This document shows, one piece after another, positions 18,501 to 26,250 of a stretch of 64,000 nucleotides of DNA. This DNA is from Arthrobacter nitroguajacolicus_D. GTDB lineage: Bacteria; Actinomycetota; Actinomycetes; Actinomycetales; Micrococcaceae. The notes below the pieces were generated by a model. That model worked only from the letters and a program-made list of their open reading frames with translations. It did no database searches and was not told the DNA's origin. Position 1 is the first letter of the stretch, and each line of letters begins with the position of its first letter. The position numbers and the translations under genes were made by a program. Location of the stretch: NCBI RefSeq assembly GCF_031455195.1, contig NZ_JAVDSH010000006.1, forward strand, positions 186,001 through 250,000, written 5' to 3'.

Positions 18501-19476
18501 GGCCACGACGTCCCGCGCCAAGAGCGGAACGGGAACCAGCTCGCCTGGTACGTCGACCGGCCAGCAGTCGGCGCCCGGCGCTTCAGCGGCGGGCGATGGC
18601 GCGGTGGCAGAAAGGAGCGGGATCACCGAATGGGACTTTGGCACCGTGGAACGCCAGGTCACGCGCACCGTTAAGGGCCATGCCGTCACTGGTTTCCCCG
18701 CCTTGGTCGATGAGGGCAAGTCTGTGGCGCTTCGGGTCTTCCAGACCCGGCAGGAACAGGAGGCCGCCATGCGGGGCGGAGTCATCCGGCTCCTGGCATT
18801 ACGTATTCCGCCCCCCGACCGTTACGTGCTGGAGCACTTGAGCAACATGGAGAAGCTGACGTTCAGCCAGAACCCGCACGGCTCCGTCAGCGCCCTGATC
18901 GCGGACTGCGCCCTTGCTGCCATCGATAAGCTGACGCCGCAGGAACTTCCGTGGGACCGACAGGCCTTTGATGTGCTGTATGAAGTAGTCCGGGCAGAAC
19001 TGATCGATACCGTGTTCACGGTGACCGCCGTCGTCGAGCGTATCTTGTCGAGCACCCGCCGCATCCAGAAGGAACTGAAGTCCAACGCGAGCCTGCCCTT
19101 GATCAGTGCGCTCAATGACATGAAGAGCCAGTTGGAGCAGTTGGTCTTTCCGGGCTTTGTGGCACGTACGGGCTACGCCCAATTGAGCCAAGTGCCGCGG
19201 TACCTGCAGGCCATTGAGAAGCGCTTGGAGAAGTTGCCTGGGAACGTCCAACGCGACAGCCTCAACATGGCAGTCGTGCAAGGCCTTGAGGATGATTACG
19301 ATGACGCCGTTTCGGCCCTCCTGCCGGGACGTCGGGCAGGCACCGAGTTAACCCGGGTGCGCTGGATGATCGAAGAGCTGCGGGTAAGCCTATTCGCAGT
19401 AGAGCTCGGAACCGCCTACACCGTGTCGGAGAAGCGCATACGCACCGTCCTCAACCAGGCACTCGCCCCGGCATAG
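15529..19476 (+). CDS. hrpA: ATP-dependent RNA helicase HrpA
   Basis: HrpA is a DEAH-box RNA helicase, implicated in other bacteria in mRNA processing and in rescuing stalled ribosomes. The protein has 1315 residues, the expected length. Motif I is GETGSGKT (residues 34-41), motif II is DEAH in IIIDEAHERSLN, motif III is SATI, and motif VI is in QRSGRCGR. Helicase-associated and OB-fold domains and a DUF3418-type C-terminal region follow. A Ser/Ala/Gly/Thr-rich linker sits near residue 1000. The ATG start lies 13 nt after the WYL regulator stop. The gene is followed by a terminator shared with the opposing HIT gene. Confidence 0.96.
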   Translation: MTLHISYPAELPVSERREDLMAAIAANQVTIIAGETGSGKTTQIPKMCLELGLGDKGLIGHTQPRRLAARTVAERIASELDVEIGQEVGFQVRFTGEVGASTKIKLMTDGILLAEIQRDKLLRKYSTIIIDEAHERSLNIDFILGYLKRILPQRPDLKVIITSATIDPQRFAKHFGSDEDPAPIIEVSGRTYPVEIRYRPLSQPAGADEEDSDDELEEDRDPLDAVCDAVDELAKEAPGDILIFFSGEREIRDAAEAINGRIQTNRRLAGTEVLPLFARLSLQEQHKVFNPGGKRRIILATNVAETSLTVPGIKYVIDTGTARISRYSHRTKVQRLPIERVSQASANQRSGRCGRVSEGIAIRLYSEEDFESRPQFTDPEILRTNLAAVILQMTAMGVARSPKDVENFPFVEPPDSRAINDGVTLLRELGALRASKPADAGGNGRNGGGLTAVGLQLAQLPVDPRLGRMIVEAGKRGCVREVMILAAALTIQDPRERPTDKQQLAAEKHARFRDEISDFTGFLNLWNYIQEKQKELSSTQFRRLCRNEFINYLRVREWQDLFTQLRQMAKPLGIALDNKREADPVGNYEGIHISLLSGLLSHIGLLDERKREYAGARGTRFAIFPGSALFKKSPAFVMAAELVETSRLWARVAAKFDPLWAEQVAPDLVKRSYSEPHWSSRQGAVLAHEKVTLYGVPIIPNRRVNYGRIDPELSRELFIRHALVEGEWKTHHRFFHRNRALLQEIEELETRMRRRDILVDDQTLFEFYDARVGKDVVSERHFDKWWKEARQTDPTLLDFDQSLLMSEEAESLDDSAYPKTWLHKGFELPLSYEFHPVAPGSAPNPSDGVTAEVPVLFLNQLDDAPFRWQIPGQRAELVTALIKSLPKQVRKNFVPAPDVARQATAALEADFDPATDELEPSLELVLRRLRGHVIPPGSWNWDAVPAHLRVSFKVVDSKGKVLDEGKDLGELQEKLAPATRRAIAESLGATPATTSRAKSGTGTSSPGTSTGQQSAPGASAAGDGAVAERSGITEWDFGTVERQVTRTVKGHAVTGFPALVDEGKSVALRVFQTRQEQEAAMRGGVIRLLALRIPPPDRYVLEHLSNMEKLTFSQNPHGSVSALIADCALAAIDKLTPQELPWDRQAFDVLYEVVRAELIDTVFTVTAVVERILSSTRRIQKELKSNASLPLISALNDMKSQLEQLVFPGFVARTGYAQLSQVPRYLQAIEKRLEKLPGNVQRDSLNMAVVQGLEDDYDDAVSALLPGRRAGTELTRVRWMIEELRVSLFAVELGTAYTVSEKRIRTVLNQALAPA

Positions 19477-19487
19477 CAGCCAACAAA

Positions 19488-19520
19488 AACCCGGCGGAGC
19501 TGATTCAGCACCGCCGGGTT
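19488..19520. terminator. Bidirectional terminator between hrpA and the HIT gene
   Basis: A hairpin with perfect 10-bp arms AACCCGGCGG (19488-19497) and its complement (19511-19520) and a 13-nt loop lies between two convergent genes. There is an A-run on the left and only a short T stretch on the right. Confidence 0.7.
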
Positions 19521-19535
19521 AACTCTTGGATGGAA

Positions 19536-19964
19536 TCAGTCTGCCGGAATGGCGTCCCCGTGCCCGGCAGACCGCAGGGCCGCACGCAGCTTCACCGCAG
19601 TAGCGTCCATGATCGCCGGGTCCGGGTTATGGTCCACGTTGTGCACTTCGAAGTCCGCAGTGGAGTAGGCCGGCCACACGTGGACGTGCAGGTGCTCCAC
19701 TTCGAAGCCTTCCATCAGGACGCCCACGCGCTTGGCGTCAAAAAGCTCCTCCTGGACTTTCCCGATGCTCTGGGCAACGTCCATGACCTTGGCCAGCAGT
19801 TCCGGGCTTGCATGCGTCCACGAGCCGACTTCTTCACGCGGCACTACCAACGTGTGGCCTTGCGTGAGCGGGGCGATGGTCAGGAAGGCGACCACTTCAT
19901 CGTCCTTCCAGACGAAGCGGCCGGGAATCTCCCCGTCGATGATCCTGGTGAACAGCGTGCTCAT
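19536..19964 (-). CDS. HIT family nucleotide-binding protein
   Basis: This is a histidine-triad nucleotide hydrolase or transferase of 142 residues. The signature HLHVHVW contains the catalytic histidines, and the N-terminal strand (FTRIIDGEIPGRFVWKDDEVVAFL) is typical of the HINT branch. Such enzymes usually hydrolyse AMP-linked phosphoramidates. Its start overlaps the alcohol dehydrogenase stop by 4 nt (ATGA), so the two are co-translated. Confidence 0.93.
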   Translation of the reverse strand: MSTLFTRIIDGEIPGRFVWKDDEVVAFLTIAPLTQGHTLVVPREEVGSWTHASPELLAKVMDVAQSIGKVQEELFDAKRVGVLMEGFEVEHLHVHVWPAYSTADFEVHNVDHNPDPAIMDATAVKLRAALRSAGHGDAIPAD

Positions 19965-21115
19965 GCGTCTGCCCTTTCCGATGGTTCCTGAAGTGTTGCG
20001 GTGTCCAGAACGAAACGGTACTTCACGTCGCCGGCGACCATGCGGTCGTACGCCTGGTTCAGCTGTTCAGCTCCCACGATCTCGATGTCGCTGGCGACGC
20101 CGTGTTCGGCACAGAAGTCCAGCATTTCCTGCGTTTCGGCGATGCCTCCGATCAGTGAGCCCGCATAGGCGAGCCGTCGGCGGATGAGCAGCGCGGGGCT
20201 GACAGGCGGCATGTCGTCGGCGGGAAGGCCCAGCTGGAAGAGGGCACCGTCCAGGCGGAGCGTACGGAAGTAGGGGTTGAGGTCGTGCGGTGCAGCGACA
20301 GTGTCGATGATGACGTCGATGCTGCGGTTGGCTTCTTCCATGGCTTCGGAGTCCTTGGAGAGGACCACGTGGTCAGCTCCAAGTTCCCGGGCAGCGTCGA
20401 ACTTGGATTCGGAGGTGGTGAACACAGTGACTTCCGCGCCCATGGCCTTGGCGATCTTGACGGCCATGTGACCCAGTCCGCCCAAGCCCACAACGCCCAC
20501 GGTGTCGCCTTCTTCGACGTCGAAGTACCGCAGCGGGGAGTACGTGGTGATCCCGGCACACAGCAGCGGCGCCGCTGCTGCGGGATCGAGCGCATCGGGG
20601 ATCCTCAGCACGAACCGCCGGTCAACCACCACCGACGTCGAATATCCGCCCTGGGTGACAGCGCCACCATGCCGGGGGTCCGCTGCACCATAGGTACCGA
20701 TGTTGCCCCGCTCGCAGTATTGTTCGAGGCCGTCGAGGCAGCTGTCACATTCGCGGCACGAGTCCACCATGCAGCCCACGCCTACGCGGTCGCCGGGGGC
20801 AAATTCCTGCACGCCGGTGCCCACACGGGTCACCCGCCCTACGATTTCATGCCCGGGTACCAGCGGGTAGGGCGGAACACGCCATTCCCCGCGCGTGGCA
20901 TGGACGTCCGAATGGCAGAGCCCACAGAATTCGATCGCGATCTCCACGTCATCTTCCGTGGGGACCCTGCGTGCCACGGTCAGGGGCACCAACCCGCTGT
21001 CCGGTGCCGTTGCGCCGTAGGCTGCGGCAAGCGTACTGGTTTCGACGCCGGTCCAGTCCGGATCAAGGGAGATGGGCTTGGCAAGGGGCGGGGGCACAGG
21101 GCGTCCGGGTGTCAT
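19961..21115 (-). CDS. Zinc-dependent NAD(P)-dependent alcohol dehydrogenase
   Basis: This 384-residue medium-chain dehydrogenase/reductase resembles the YahK/cinnamyl-alcohol group. The catalytic zinc ligands sit in CGLCHSDVH and GHE. The structural zinc loop is CRECDSCLDGLEQYC, and the cofactor loop is GLGGLGHMAVKIAKAMG. The true start may be internal: the first 28 residues are Pro-rich and a GTG before ETSTLAAAYGA is possible. It overlaps the sulfurtransferase gene by 4 nt upstream and the HIT gene by 4 nt downstream. The substrate is probably an aldehyde or primary alcohol. Confidence 0.92.
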   Translation of the reverse strand: MTPGRPVPPPLAKPISLDPDWTGVETSTLAAAYGATAPDSGLVPLTVARRVPTEDDVEIAIEFCGLCHSDVHATRGEWRVPPYPLVPGHEIVGRVTRVGTGVQEFAPGDRVGVGCMVDSCRECDSCLDGLEQYCERGNIGTYGAADPRHGGAVTQGGYSTSVVVDRRFVLRIPDALDPAAAAPLLCAGITTYSPLRYFDVEEGDTVGVVGLGGLGHMAVKIAKAMGAEVTVFTTSESKFDAARELGADHVVLSKDSEAMEEANRSIDVIIDTVAAPHDLNPYFRTLRLDGALFQLGLPADDMPPVSPALLIRRRLAYAGSLIGGIAETQEMLDFCAEHGVASDIEIVGAEQLNQAYDRMVAGDVKYRFVLDTATLQEPSERADA

Positions 21116-22029
21116 GCTTCGACGCTACTCCCGGCAGTGGCGCTGGTGCCACTCTGACCCGCGTGACGGCTTTCACTCCCGGCGTCGGCGTCGAACGGTT
21201 CTGCACCCACAGCCACCGGATTGCCGGAGTTGTTGGACCACTGCGAGAAAGATCCCGGAAAGAGTGATGCCGTGAAACCAGCGATATGCAGAGCGGCAAT
21301 CTCGTGGGATGCCGTCACCCCGGAACCGCAATAGACGGCGACATCGCTGGAATTTGCCAGGCCCAGGTCTTCGAACCGTCGGCGGAGCTGCTCTGCCGGC
21401 AAGAACGTACCGTCGGCTGCCACGTTCTCCGTGGTTGGAGCACTCACGGCCCCCGGAATGTGTCCTGCCCTGGGGTCGATAGGCTCCACTTCACCCCGGT
21501 AACGCTCCCCGGCCCGGGCATCCAGCAACGTCCCGTGGCAGGACCACTGTGCGGCTTCCTCTTCGGTGATGACCGGCATGGCGCCGTCCCCCAAGGACAC
21601 GTTCCCGACGGCGGGCCGCACCTCCCCCTCTTCCACCGGATACCCTTTTGCACGCCAAGCGGAAAGGCCGCCGTCGAGCAAGTAGACGGAGTCGAATCCT
21701 GCGTTCCTCAGCATCCACCACAGGCGGGCCGCGGCCATGCTGCCGCTGTTGTCGTACGCCACCACCGTGTCGCCGTCGTTAATTCCCCAGCTGCGGGCAG
21801 CCGCTTGGAAGCGTTCCGGGGCAGGCAAGGGGTGGCGGCCCCGTTCAGGCTGGGCGTGGTCGGCGAGTTCTGAGGGGAGGTCAACGAAAACCGCAGCCGG
21901 CAGATGGGCGGCCAGGTACTCGCTGTGCCCGTCGCTACGGCCCAGGACCCAACGCACATCCAGGAGCACAGTCCGCTCGCCCGACTCCTGGCGCCTGCGA
22001 AGCCCTGCAGCGCTGATCAGAGTGTCCAT
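21112..22029 (-). CDS. sseA: Sulfurtransferase (3-mercaptopyruvate/thiosulfate type)
   Basis: This tandem-rhodanese enzyme of 305 residues moves sulfane sulfur from 3-mercaptopyruvate or thiosulfate to an acceptor. The N-terminal inactive domain contains VVAYDNSGSMAAARLWWML (Asp instead of Cys). The C-terminal domain carries the active cysteine in VYCGSGVTASHEI. The CGSGVTA loop is the form found in mercaptopyruvate sulfurtransferases. It heads a three-gene overlapping run with the alcohol dehydrogenase and HIT genes and is divergent, over 71 bp, from a Cds1-like PLP enzyme, which suggests a shared role in cysteine sulfur turnover. The last 20 residues are Ser/Gly/Ala-rich and disordered. Confidence 0.9.
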   Translation of the reverse strand: MDTLISAAGLRRRQESGERTVLLDVRWVLGRSDGHSEYLAAHLPAAVFVDLPSELADHAQPERGRHPLPAPERFQAAARSWGINDGDTVVAYDNSGSMAAARLWWMLRNAGFDSVYLLDGGLSAWRAKGYPVEEGEVRPAVGNVSLGDGAMPVITEEEAAQWSCHGTLLDARAGERYRGEVEPIDPRAGHIPGAVSAPTTENVAADGTFLPAEQLRRRFEDLGLANSSDVAVYCGSGVTASHEIAALHIAGFTASLFPGSFSQWSNNSGNPVAVGAEPFDADAGSESRHAGQSGTSATAGSSVEA

Positions 22030-22100
22030 GGGTTCTCCTTCGGTCCGACGGCACGGGCACCGTTGCTGTCGGCGCCCGCATTCCAGCCTAGGCTTATCCA

Positions 22101-23183
22101 GTGAGCAATTCGTGTATTCAGGACAGGGCCTGGGCCAACGAGGCCATCCGTACCATCGAGGCCGAGAACAACCGTTCGGCAGACACCCACCTTTACGCAG
22201 TGCCGCTCCCGGAGCATTGGGGCGTGCAACTGTACTTGAAGGACGAGTCCACGCACCGATCGGGCAGCCTCAAGCACCGCCTGGCACGTTCACTGTTCCT
22301 CTACGGCCTGGTCAACGGGTGGATCACCGAAGGCACCACCATCGTCGAAGCTTCCAGTGGTAGCACGGCGGTCTCCGAGGCCTACTTCGCCCGTCTGATC
22401 GGCCTGCCGTTCATCGCGGTCATGACCAGGACAACCAGCCCCGAAAAAATCGCACTGATCGAAGACTTCGGCGGCGCGTGCCTGTTCGTGGACCACGCGT
22501 CGGAGGTCTATGCCGTGGCTGAAGAGACCGCGAAGACGTCCGGCGGCTACTACATGGACCAGTTCACCCACGCAGAACGGGCAACCGACTGGAGGGGCAA
22601 CAACAACATTGCCGAATCCATCTTTGAACAGCTGTCCCTTGAAGAGCACCCTGTGCCCGAATGGATCGTGGTGGGAGCCGGCACCGGCGGCACCAGTGCC
22701 ACGATCGGCCGCTACCTCCGCTACAACCGCTACAGCACCCGCCTTGCCGTAGTTGATCCCGAAAATTCGGCCTTCTACCCGGCATGGCGGGACGGCGACG
22801 CCTCCACGGCCACAGGGCTGCCCTCACGCATCGAAGGTATCGGCCGTCCGCGCTCCGAACCGAGTTTCATCCCGGCGGTGATCGACCACATGATCCAGGT
22901 CCCCGACGCCGCGTCCGTCGCAGCCATGCGGCATCTCCGCGAACTCACGGGCCTGCACGCGGGACCATCCACCGGCACCAACCTCTGGGGCGTCTGGCAG
23001 TTGGTTGCAGGCATGATCGCCGAGGGACGCAAAGGCAGCATCGTTTCGCTCATGTGCGACGGCGGCGACCGCTACGCAGGCAGCTACAACGACGCAGCGT
23101 GGCTTGCCTCACACGGGCTGGATCCCGCCCCGTATGAAGCGGTGTTGAAGCACTTCCACGACACGGGAACCTGGACCGGCTAG
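22101..23183 (+). CDS. PLP-dependent cysteine synthase-family protein, Cds1-like cysteine desulfhydrase
   Basis: This 360-residue fold-II PLP enzyme has the PLP lysine in STHRSGSLKHRLA and the phosphate-binding loops EASSGSTAVSEA and VGAGTGGTSATIGRYLRY. It resembles the mycobacterial Cds1 (Rv3684) group, which releases sulfide from cysteine, more than true CysK, whose motif is usually SxKDR. It starts at GTG 22101, divergent from sseA. Its stop overlaps the convergent metallo-hydrolase stop by 4 nt. Desulfhydrase activity is inferred from the subfamily. Confidence 0.82.
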   Translation: MSNSCIQDRAWANEAIRTIEAENNRSADTHLYAVPLPEHWGVQLYLKDESTHRSGSLKHRLARSLFLYGLVNGWITEGTTIVEASSGSTAVSEAYFARLIGLPFIAVMTRTTSPEKIALIEDFGGACLFVDHASEVYAVAEETAKTSGGYYMDQFTHAERATDWRGNNNIAESIFEQLSLEEHPVPEWIVVGAGTGGTSATIGRYLRYNRYSTRLAVVDPENSAFYPAWRDGDASTATGLPSRIEGIGRPRSEPSFIPAVIDHMIQVPDAASVAAMRHLRELTGLHAGPSTGTNLWGVWQLVAGMIAEGRKGSIVSLMCDGGDRYAGSYNDAAWLASHGLDPAPYEAVLKHFHDTGTWTG

Positions 23184-23833
23184 ACCTCCACGGAGTCCCG
23201 CGGAGCAAGCGTCTGGTAGGCGGTCCCGTAGCGGGCACCAATCCGCGTGACATGGCCTTCCACAAGACCCCGTCCCAGCTCATTGAGCAGCGCATCATGG
23301 ACCGGGAATGCCTTGGGAGCACGCACGGAGATCACGAAGTCAAGGACCTCGCCCACCTTGGACCACGGCGCATGAATGGGGACCAGGAGCGTCTTGACGT
23401 CCAGTCCGTCCGGGACCACGAAGGAATCCCCCGGGTGGAACACGTTCCCGTCCACCAGATAACCGATGTTCGCCACCACCGGAATCTGGGGATGGATGAC
23501 CGCGTGCTGGCCGCCGAAGGTTCTGACGCCAAACCCGCCAGCCTGGAAGTCCGAGCCGGGCTCGGCGACGTGCACACGAGCTGCGACGTCGCCGTTTTCC
23601 TTCAGTGCGGCGGCGACACCGGCCGGAGCATGGACTTCCAGCGAATCGTTGCTGCGCAGGGCGGCCAGAACGGCGGCTGAGTCAATATGGTCGTTGTGCT
23701 CATGGGTGATAAGTACTGCGTGGGCTCCCTTCAGCGCTTCTTCCGCTTCCGAGAAGGCCCCGGGGTCGATGACAAGGACGCTTCCGTCCTTCTCCAAGCG
23801 GACACATGCGTGGGTGTACTTGGTGAGCTTCAT
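23180..23833 (-). CDS. MBL-fold metallo-hydrolase (UlaG/YfiT-like)
   Basis: This 217-residue metallo-beta-lactamase fold hydrolase has the metal-binding motif HEHNDHID near residues 44-51 and further metal-site histidines in FGGQHAVIH, HPGDSF and FPVHDALLN. The N-terminus MKLTKYTHACVRLEKDG is the usual start of the stand-alone UPF0173/UlaG-like branch. It is divergent from the Zur-like regulator across 94 bp. The substrate is not predictable. Confidence 0.88.
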   Translation of the reverse strand: MKLTKYTHACVRLEKDGSVLVIDPGAFSEAEEALKGAHAVLITHEHNDHIDSAAVLAALRSNDSLEVHAPAGVAAALKENGDVAARVHVAEPGSDFQAGGFGVRTFGGQHAVIHPQIPVVANIGYLVDGNVFHPGDSFVVPDGLDVKTLLVPIHAPWSKVGEVLDFVISVRAPKAFPVHDALLNELGRGLVEGHVTRIGARYGTAYQTLAPRDSVEV

Positions 23834-23927
23834 GGGGACAGCCTATGGGCGGCCCCTGACAGTTTCCAAGGTTCCCCTGCTGGTAAAATTGGGGTTTGCC
23901 AGCATCCCCACGGAAGTGAGTCAGTCA

Positions 23928-24395
23928 ATGCCACACGGCACCAGTTCCACCACGACAGGCCCGGCTACGCCGGCCTCCAGCGGTGTGAAGGAGCAGCGGG
24001 TCACCAAGCAACGCTTGGCTGTCAGCGCTGCACTGGACGAATTGGACGACTTTGTGAGCACCCAGGAGCTCTACAGGCTGATGCAAAACAAGGGCATTTC
24101 AGTGTCCCTTGCCACCGCATACCGCATCCTCCAGTCCCTGGCTGATGACGGACTGATCGATGTCCTGCGCAACGGCGAAGGCGAGGCGGTCTACCGTCGT
24201 TGCGCTGTCACGGGTCACCACCACCATTTGCTGTGCCGCAACTGTGGCAAGGCGGTCGAGGTGGAGGCCCCCGCCGTCGAGACCTGGGCTGCCCGCACTG
24301 CCACGGAACACGGCTTCACCGAGGTTGCGCACACGGTTGAAATCTTCGGGCTCTGCCCGGAGTGCACTGCGAAGAAAGCCGCCGGAAAGCTCTAA
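23928..24395 (+). CDS. zur: Fur family transcriptional regulator, probable Zur
   Basis: This 155-residue ferric/zinc uptake-type repressor has a winged helix (TKQRLAVSAALDELDDFVSTQELYRLMQNKG) and a metal-sensing dimerisation domain with a run of histidines (GHHHHLLC). The structural zinc cysteines are in CRNC and CPEC. It is convergent with the znuABC-like operon, overlapping znuB by 4 nt, which makes a zinc-sensing role far more likely than iron. The ATG at 23928 is chosen, but a GTG 12 nt upstream is also possible. A TAAAAT at 23883-23888 could be its -10 element. Confidence 0.88.
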   Translation: MPHGTSSTTTGPATPASSGVKEQRVTKQRLAVSAALDELDDFVSTQELYRLMQNKGISVSLATAYRILQSLADDGLIDVLRNGEGEAVYRRCAVTGHHHHLLCRNCGKAVEVEAPAVETWAARTATEHGFTEVAHTVEIFGLCPECTAKKAAGKL

Positions 24396-25282
24396 AGCGC
24401 TCCCGCTGGTTGTTCCCGCGACACACGCCCGTTGAGGCCGCGGTTGGCGCGCACGCGTCCGATCACCCGGCACACCACATAGATCAGGAACGACAACGTG
24501 GTGACGTAGGGGCTGATGGGGATCCTGCTTCCAAGGGCCAGGAGGATGCCGCCCACGGTGGCGGTCATGGCAAAGGCCACGCTGAGCACCACCACCAACT
24601 TGGGCGAGGTAGTCACCTTGAGCGCAGCTGCAGCGGGGGTGATCAGCAAGGCAAGCACCAGCAGTGCGCCAACGATCTGGATGGACAGCGCCACGCTGAC
24701 GCCCAGTAGAACCATGAAGCCTATCGCCAGTCCACGCACAGGCACACCGCGCGCCTCCGCCATCTCTGGGTCCACGCTGGCGAAGCTCAACGGCCGCCAG
24801 ATAGCCACCAACGCAAGCATCACAACTACGGCAGTCCCCGCGAGAACCTGCAGCTGAACGGTGTCAACGGACACGATCTGCCCCGTCAACAGCCCGAACT
24901 TGTTCGCAGCCCTGCCCTCATACAGCGCCAGGAACAGGATTCCCAGGCCCAGGCCGAAGGGCATGATGACGCCGATGATCGAGTTCTTATCCCGGGCCCT
25001 GACGCCCATGAAGCCCAACAGCACTGCCGCGGCCACCGAGCCGATCAAGGACCCGAAGATGATGTCGGCACCAATCAGCAGCGCAAAAGCCGCTCCGGCA
25101 AAGGAAAGTTCCGAGATGCCGTGAACAGCGAACGCGAGATCGCGTTTCATCACGAATGTGCCAACCAGGCCGCCAAGCAGCCCCAGGACGGCGCCGGCCC
25201 AGATGGAGTTCTGGACGAGGACCAGCAGCTCCGAGTAATTCTCGAAGTTGAAGATGGTCCGAAAAACAGAATCCAGGTCCAT
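24392..25282 (-). CDS. znuB: Zinc ABC transporter permease
   Basis: This 296-residue ABC-3 family permease has about eight to nine membrane helices, beginning near AGAVLGLLGGLVGTFVMKRDLAF. The conserved HGISELSFAGAAFA segment is typical of metal importers. It imports Zn(II) or Mn(II); the neighbouring His-rich binding protein and Zur-like regulator favour zinc. It starts directly after the ATPase gene stop with no gap. A C-terminal Arg-rich tail of about 25 residues is cytoplasmic. Confidence 0.92.
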   Translation of the reverse strand: MDLDSVFRTIFNFENYSELLVLVQNSIWAGAVLGLLGGLVGTFVMKRDLAFAVHGISELSFAGAAFALLIGADIIFGSLIGSVAAAVLLGFMGVRARDKNSIIGVIMPFGLGLGILFLALYEGRAANKFGLLTGQIVSVDTVQLQVLAGTAVVVMLALVAIWRPLSFASVDPEMAEARGVPVRGLAIGFMVLLGVSVALSIQIVGALLVLALLITPAAAALKVTTSPKLVVVLSVAFAMTATVGGILLALGSRIPISPYVTTLSFLIYVVCRVIGRVRANRGLNGRVSREQPAGAL

Positions 25283-26098
25283 TTAGAGTTCCTCCCCGAC
25301 GCTGGCGTGGGCATCGTCATGGAAGTGCGTGGTTGCGTCGGGAAGACCGACGACGACGATCCTGCCGTTCGTGTGGATGACCTCCACATGGCTGTCGTAC
25401 AGTTCCGAAAGAACTTCCGTGGTCATGACTTCCTGTGGCGTTCCGACACGGAATTGCCCACCTGCCAGGTAGAGCACCCGGTCCACGTAGTCGATCACAG
25501 GATTGATCTCGTGGGTCACGAAAACCACGGCGCTGTTCCTCTCGTGGCACTGTTTGTTGATCAGCGCGCTCACGCCTTGCTGGTGATGCAGGTCCAACGA
25601 AAGCAGCGGCTCGTCGCACAGCAGGACCTGCGGTTCCGAGGCAAGCGCCTGGGCCACCCTGAGCCGTTGTTGCTCACCGCCGGACAGTTGGCCCACAGGA
25701 ACCTTGGCGTAATCGGAGGCACCTACCTGCTCCAGCAAGTCGTCGATCCGTTGGTTGACCTTGCCCGACGATAGCCTGATGCCCCAGCGGTGTCCGTCGA
25801 TCCCAAGCCCCACCAGGTCGCGGGCACGTAAGGGGGTATCTGGCGCGAACGCCTTCTGCTGTGGAATGTAGCCGATCCGTTTGCTGCCCCTTTCCACCGG
25901 GTGGCCGCCCAAGGACACGGTGCCGGAATGGAGTTCCTGCAATCCAAGGAGGACCTTCAGGAAGCTCGTCTTACCGCTGCCGTTGGGCCCCAGGACGGCG
26001 AAGAACTCTCCCGGGTTGATGTCGAGATCCAGGTCCCGCCAGAGTGTCCTCTTGCCGAACTGCAGGCTGGCGCCGCGGAGGCTCACTACCGGTGTCAA
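25283..26098 (-). CDS. znuC: Zinc ABC transporter ATP-binding protein
   Basis: This ATPase energises the zinc importer. It has Walker A GPNGSGKTS, signature LSGGEQQRLR, Walker B VLLCDEPLLSLD and the switch His in FVTHEINPV. The C-terminal tail ends with a His-rich THFHDDAHAS. The TTG at 26096-26098 is preferred because GAGG lies 7 nt upstream; a TTG at 26134 would add 12 residues and a GTG 9 nt downstream is a third choice. It is followed immediately by the permease and preceded by the binding-protein gene 152 bp upstream on the same strand. Confidence 0.92.
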   Translation of the reverse strand: MTPVVSLRGASLQFGKRTLWRDLDLDINPGEFFAVLGPNGSGKTSFLKVLLGLQELHSGTVSLGGHPVERGSKRIGYIPQQKAFAPDTPLRARDLVGLGIDGHRWGIRLSSGKVNQRIDDLLEQVGASDYAKVPVGQLSGGEQQRLRVAQALASEPQVLLCDEPLLSLDLHHQQGVSALINKQCHERNSAVVFVTHEINPVIDYVDRVLYLAGGQFRVGTPQEVMTTEVLSELYDSHVEVIHTNGRIVVVGLPDATTHFHDDAHASVGEEL

Positions 26099-26250
26099 AA
26101 GTTGTCCTCGATCCAAGCGCTGCTGGGAACGCAATAGTTCTGGTGCTGGTGATAACTGCTGTTCTGGTGGCAGGCAAAAGGCCCCGAAGCCATCCTGAAT
26201 ATCTTAGGACGCCGACAGGACCCTTTACCTCAGGTGGGCCTTGGGTAGGG

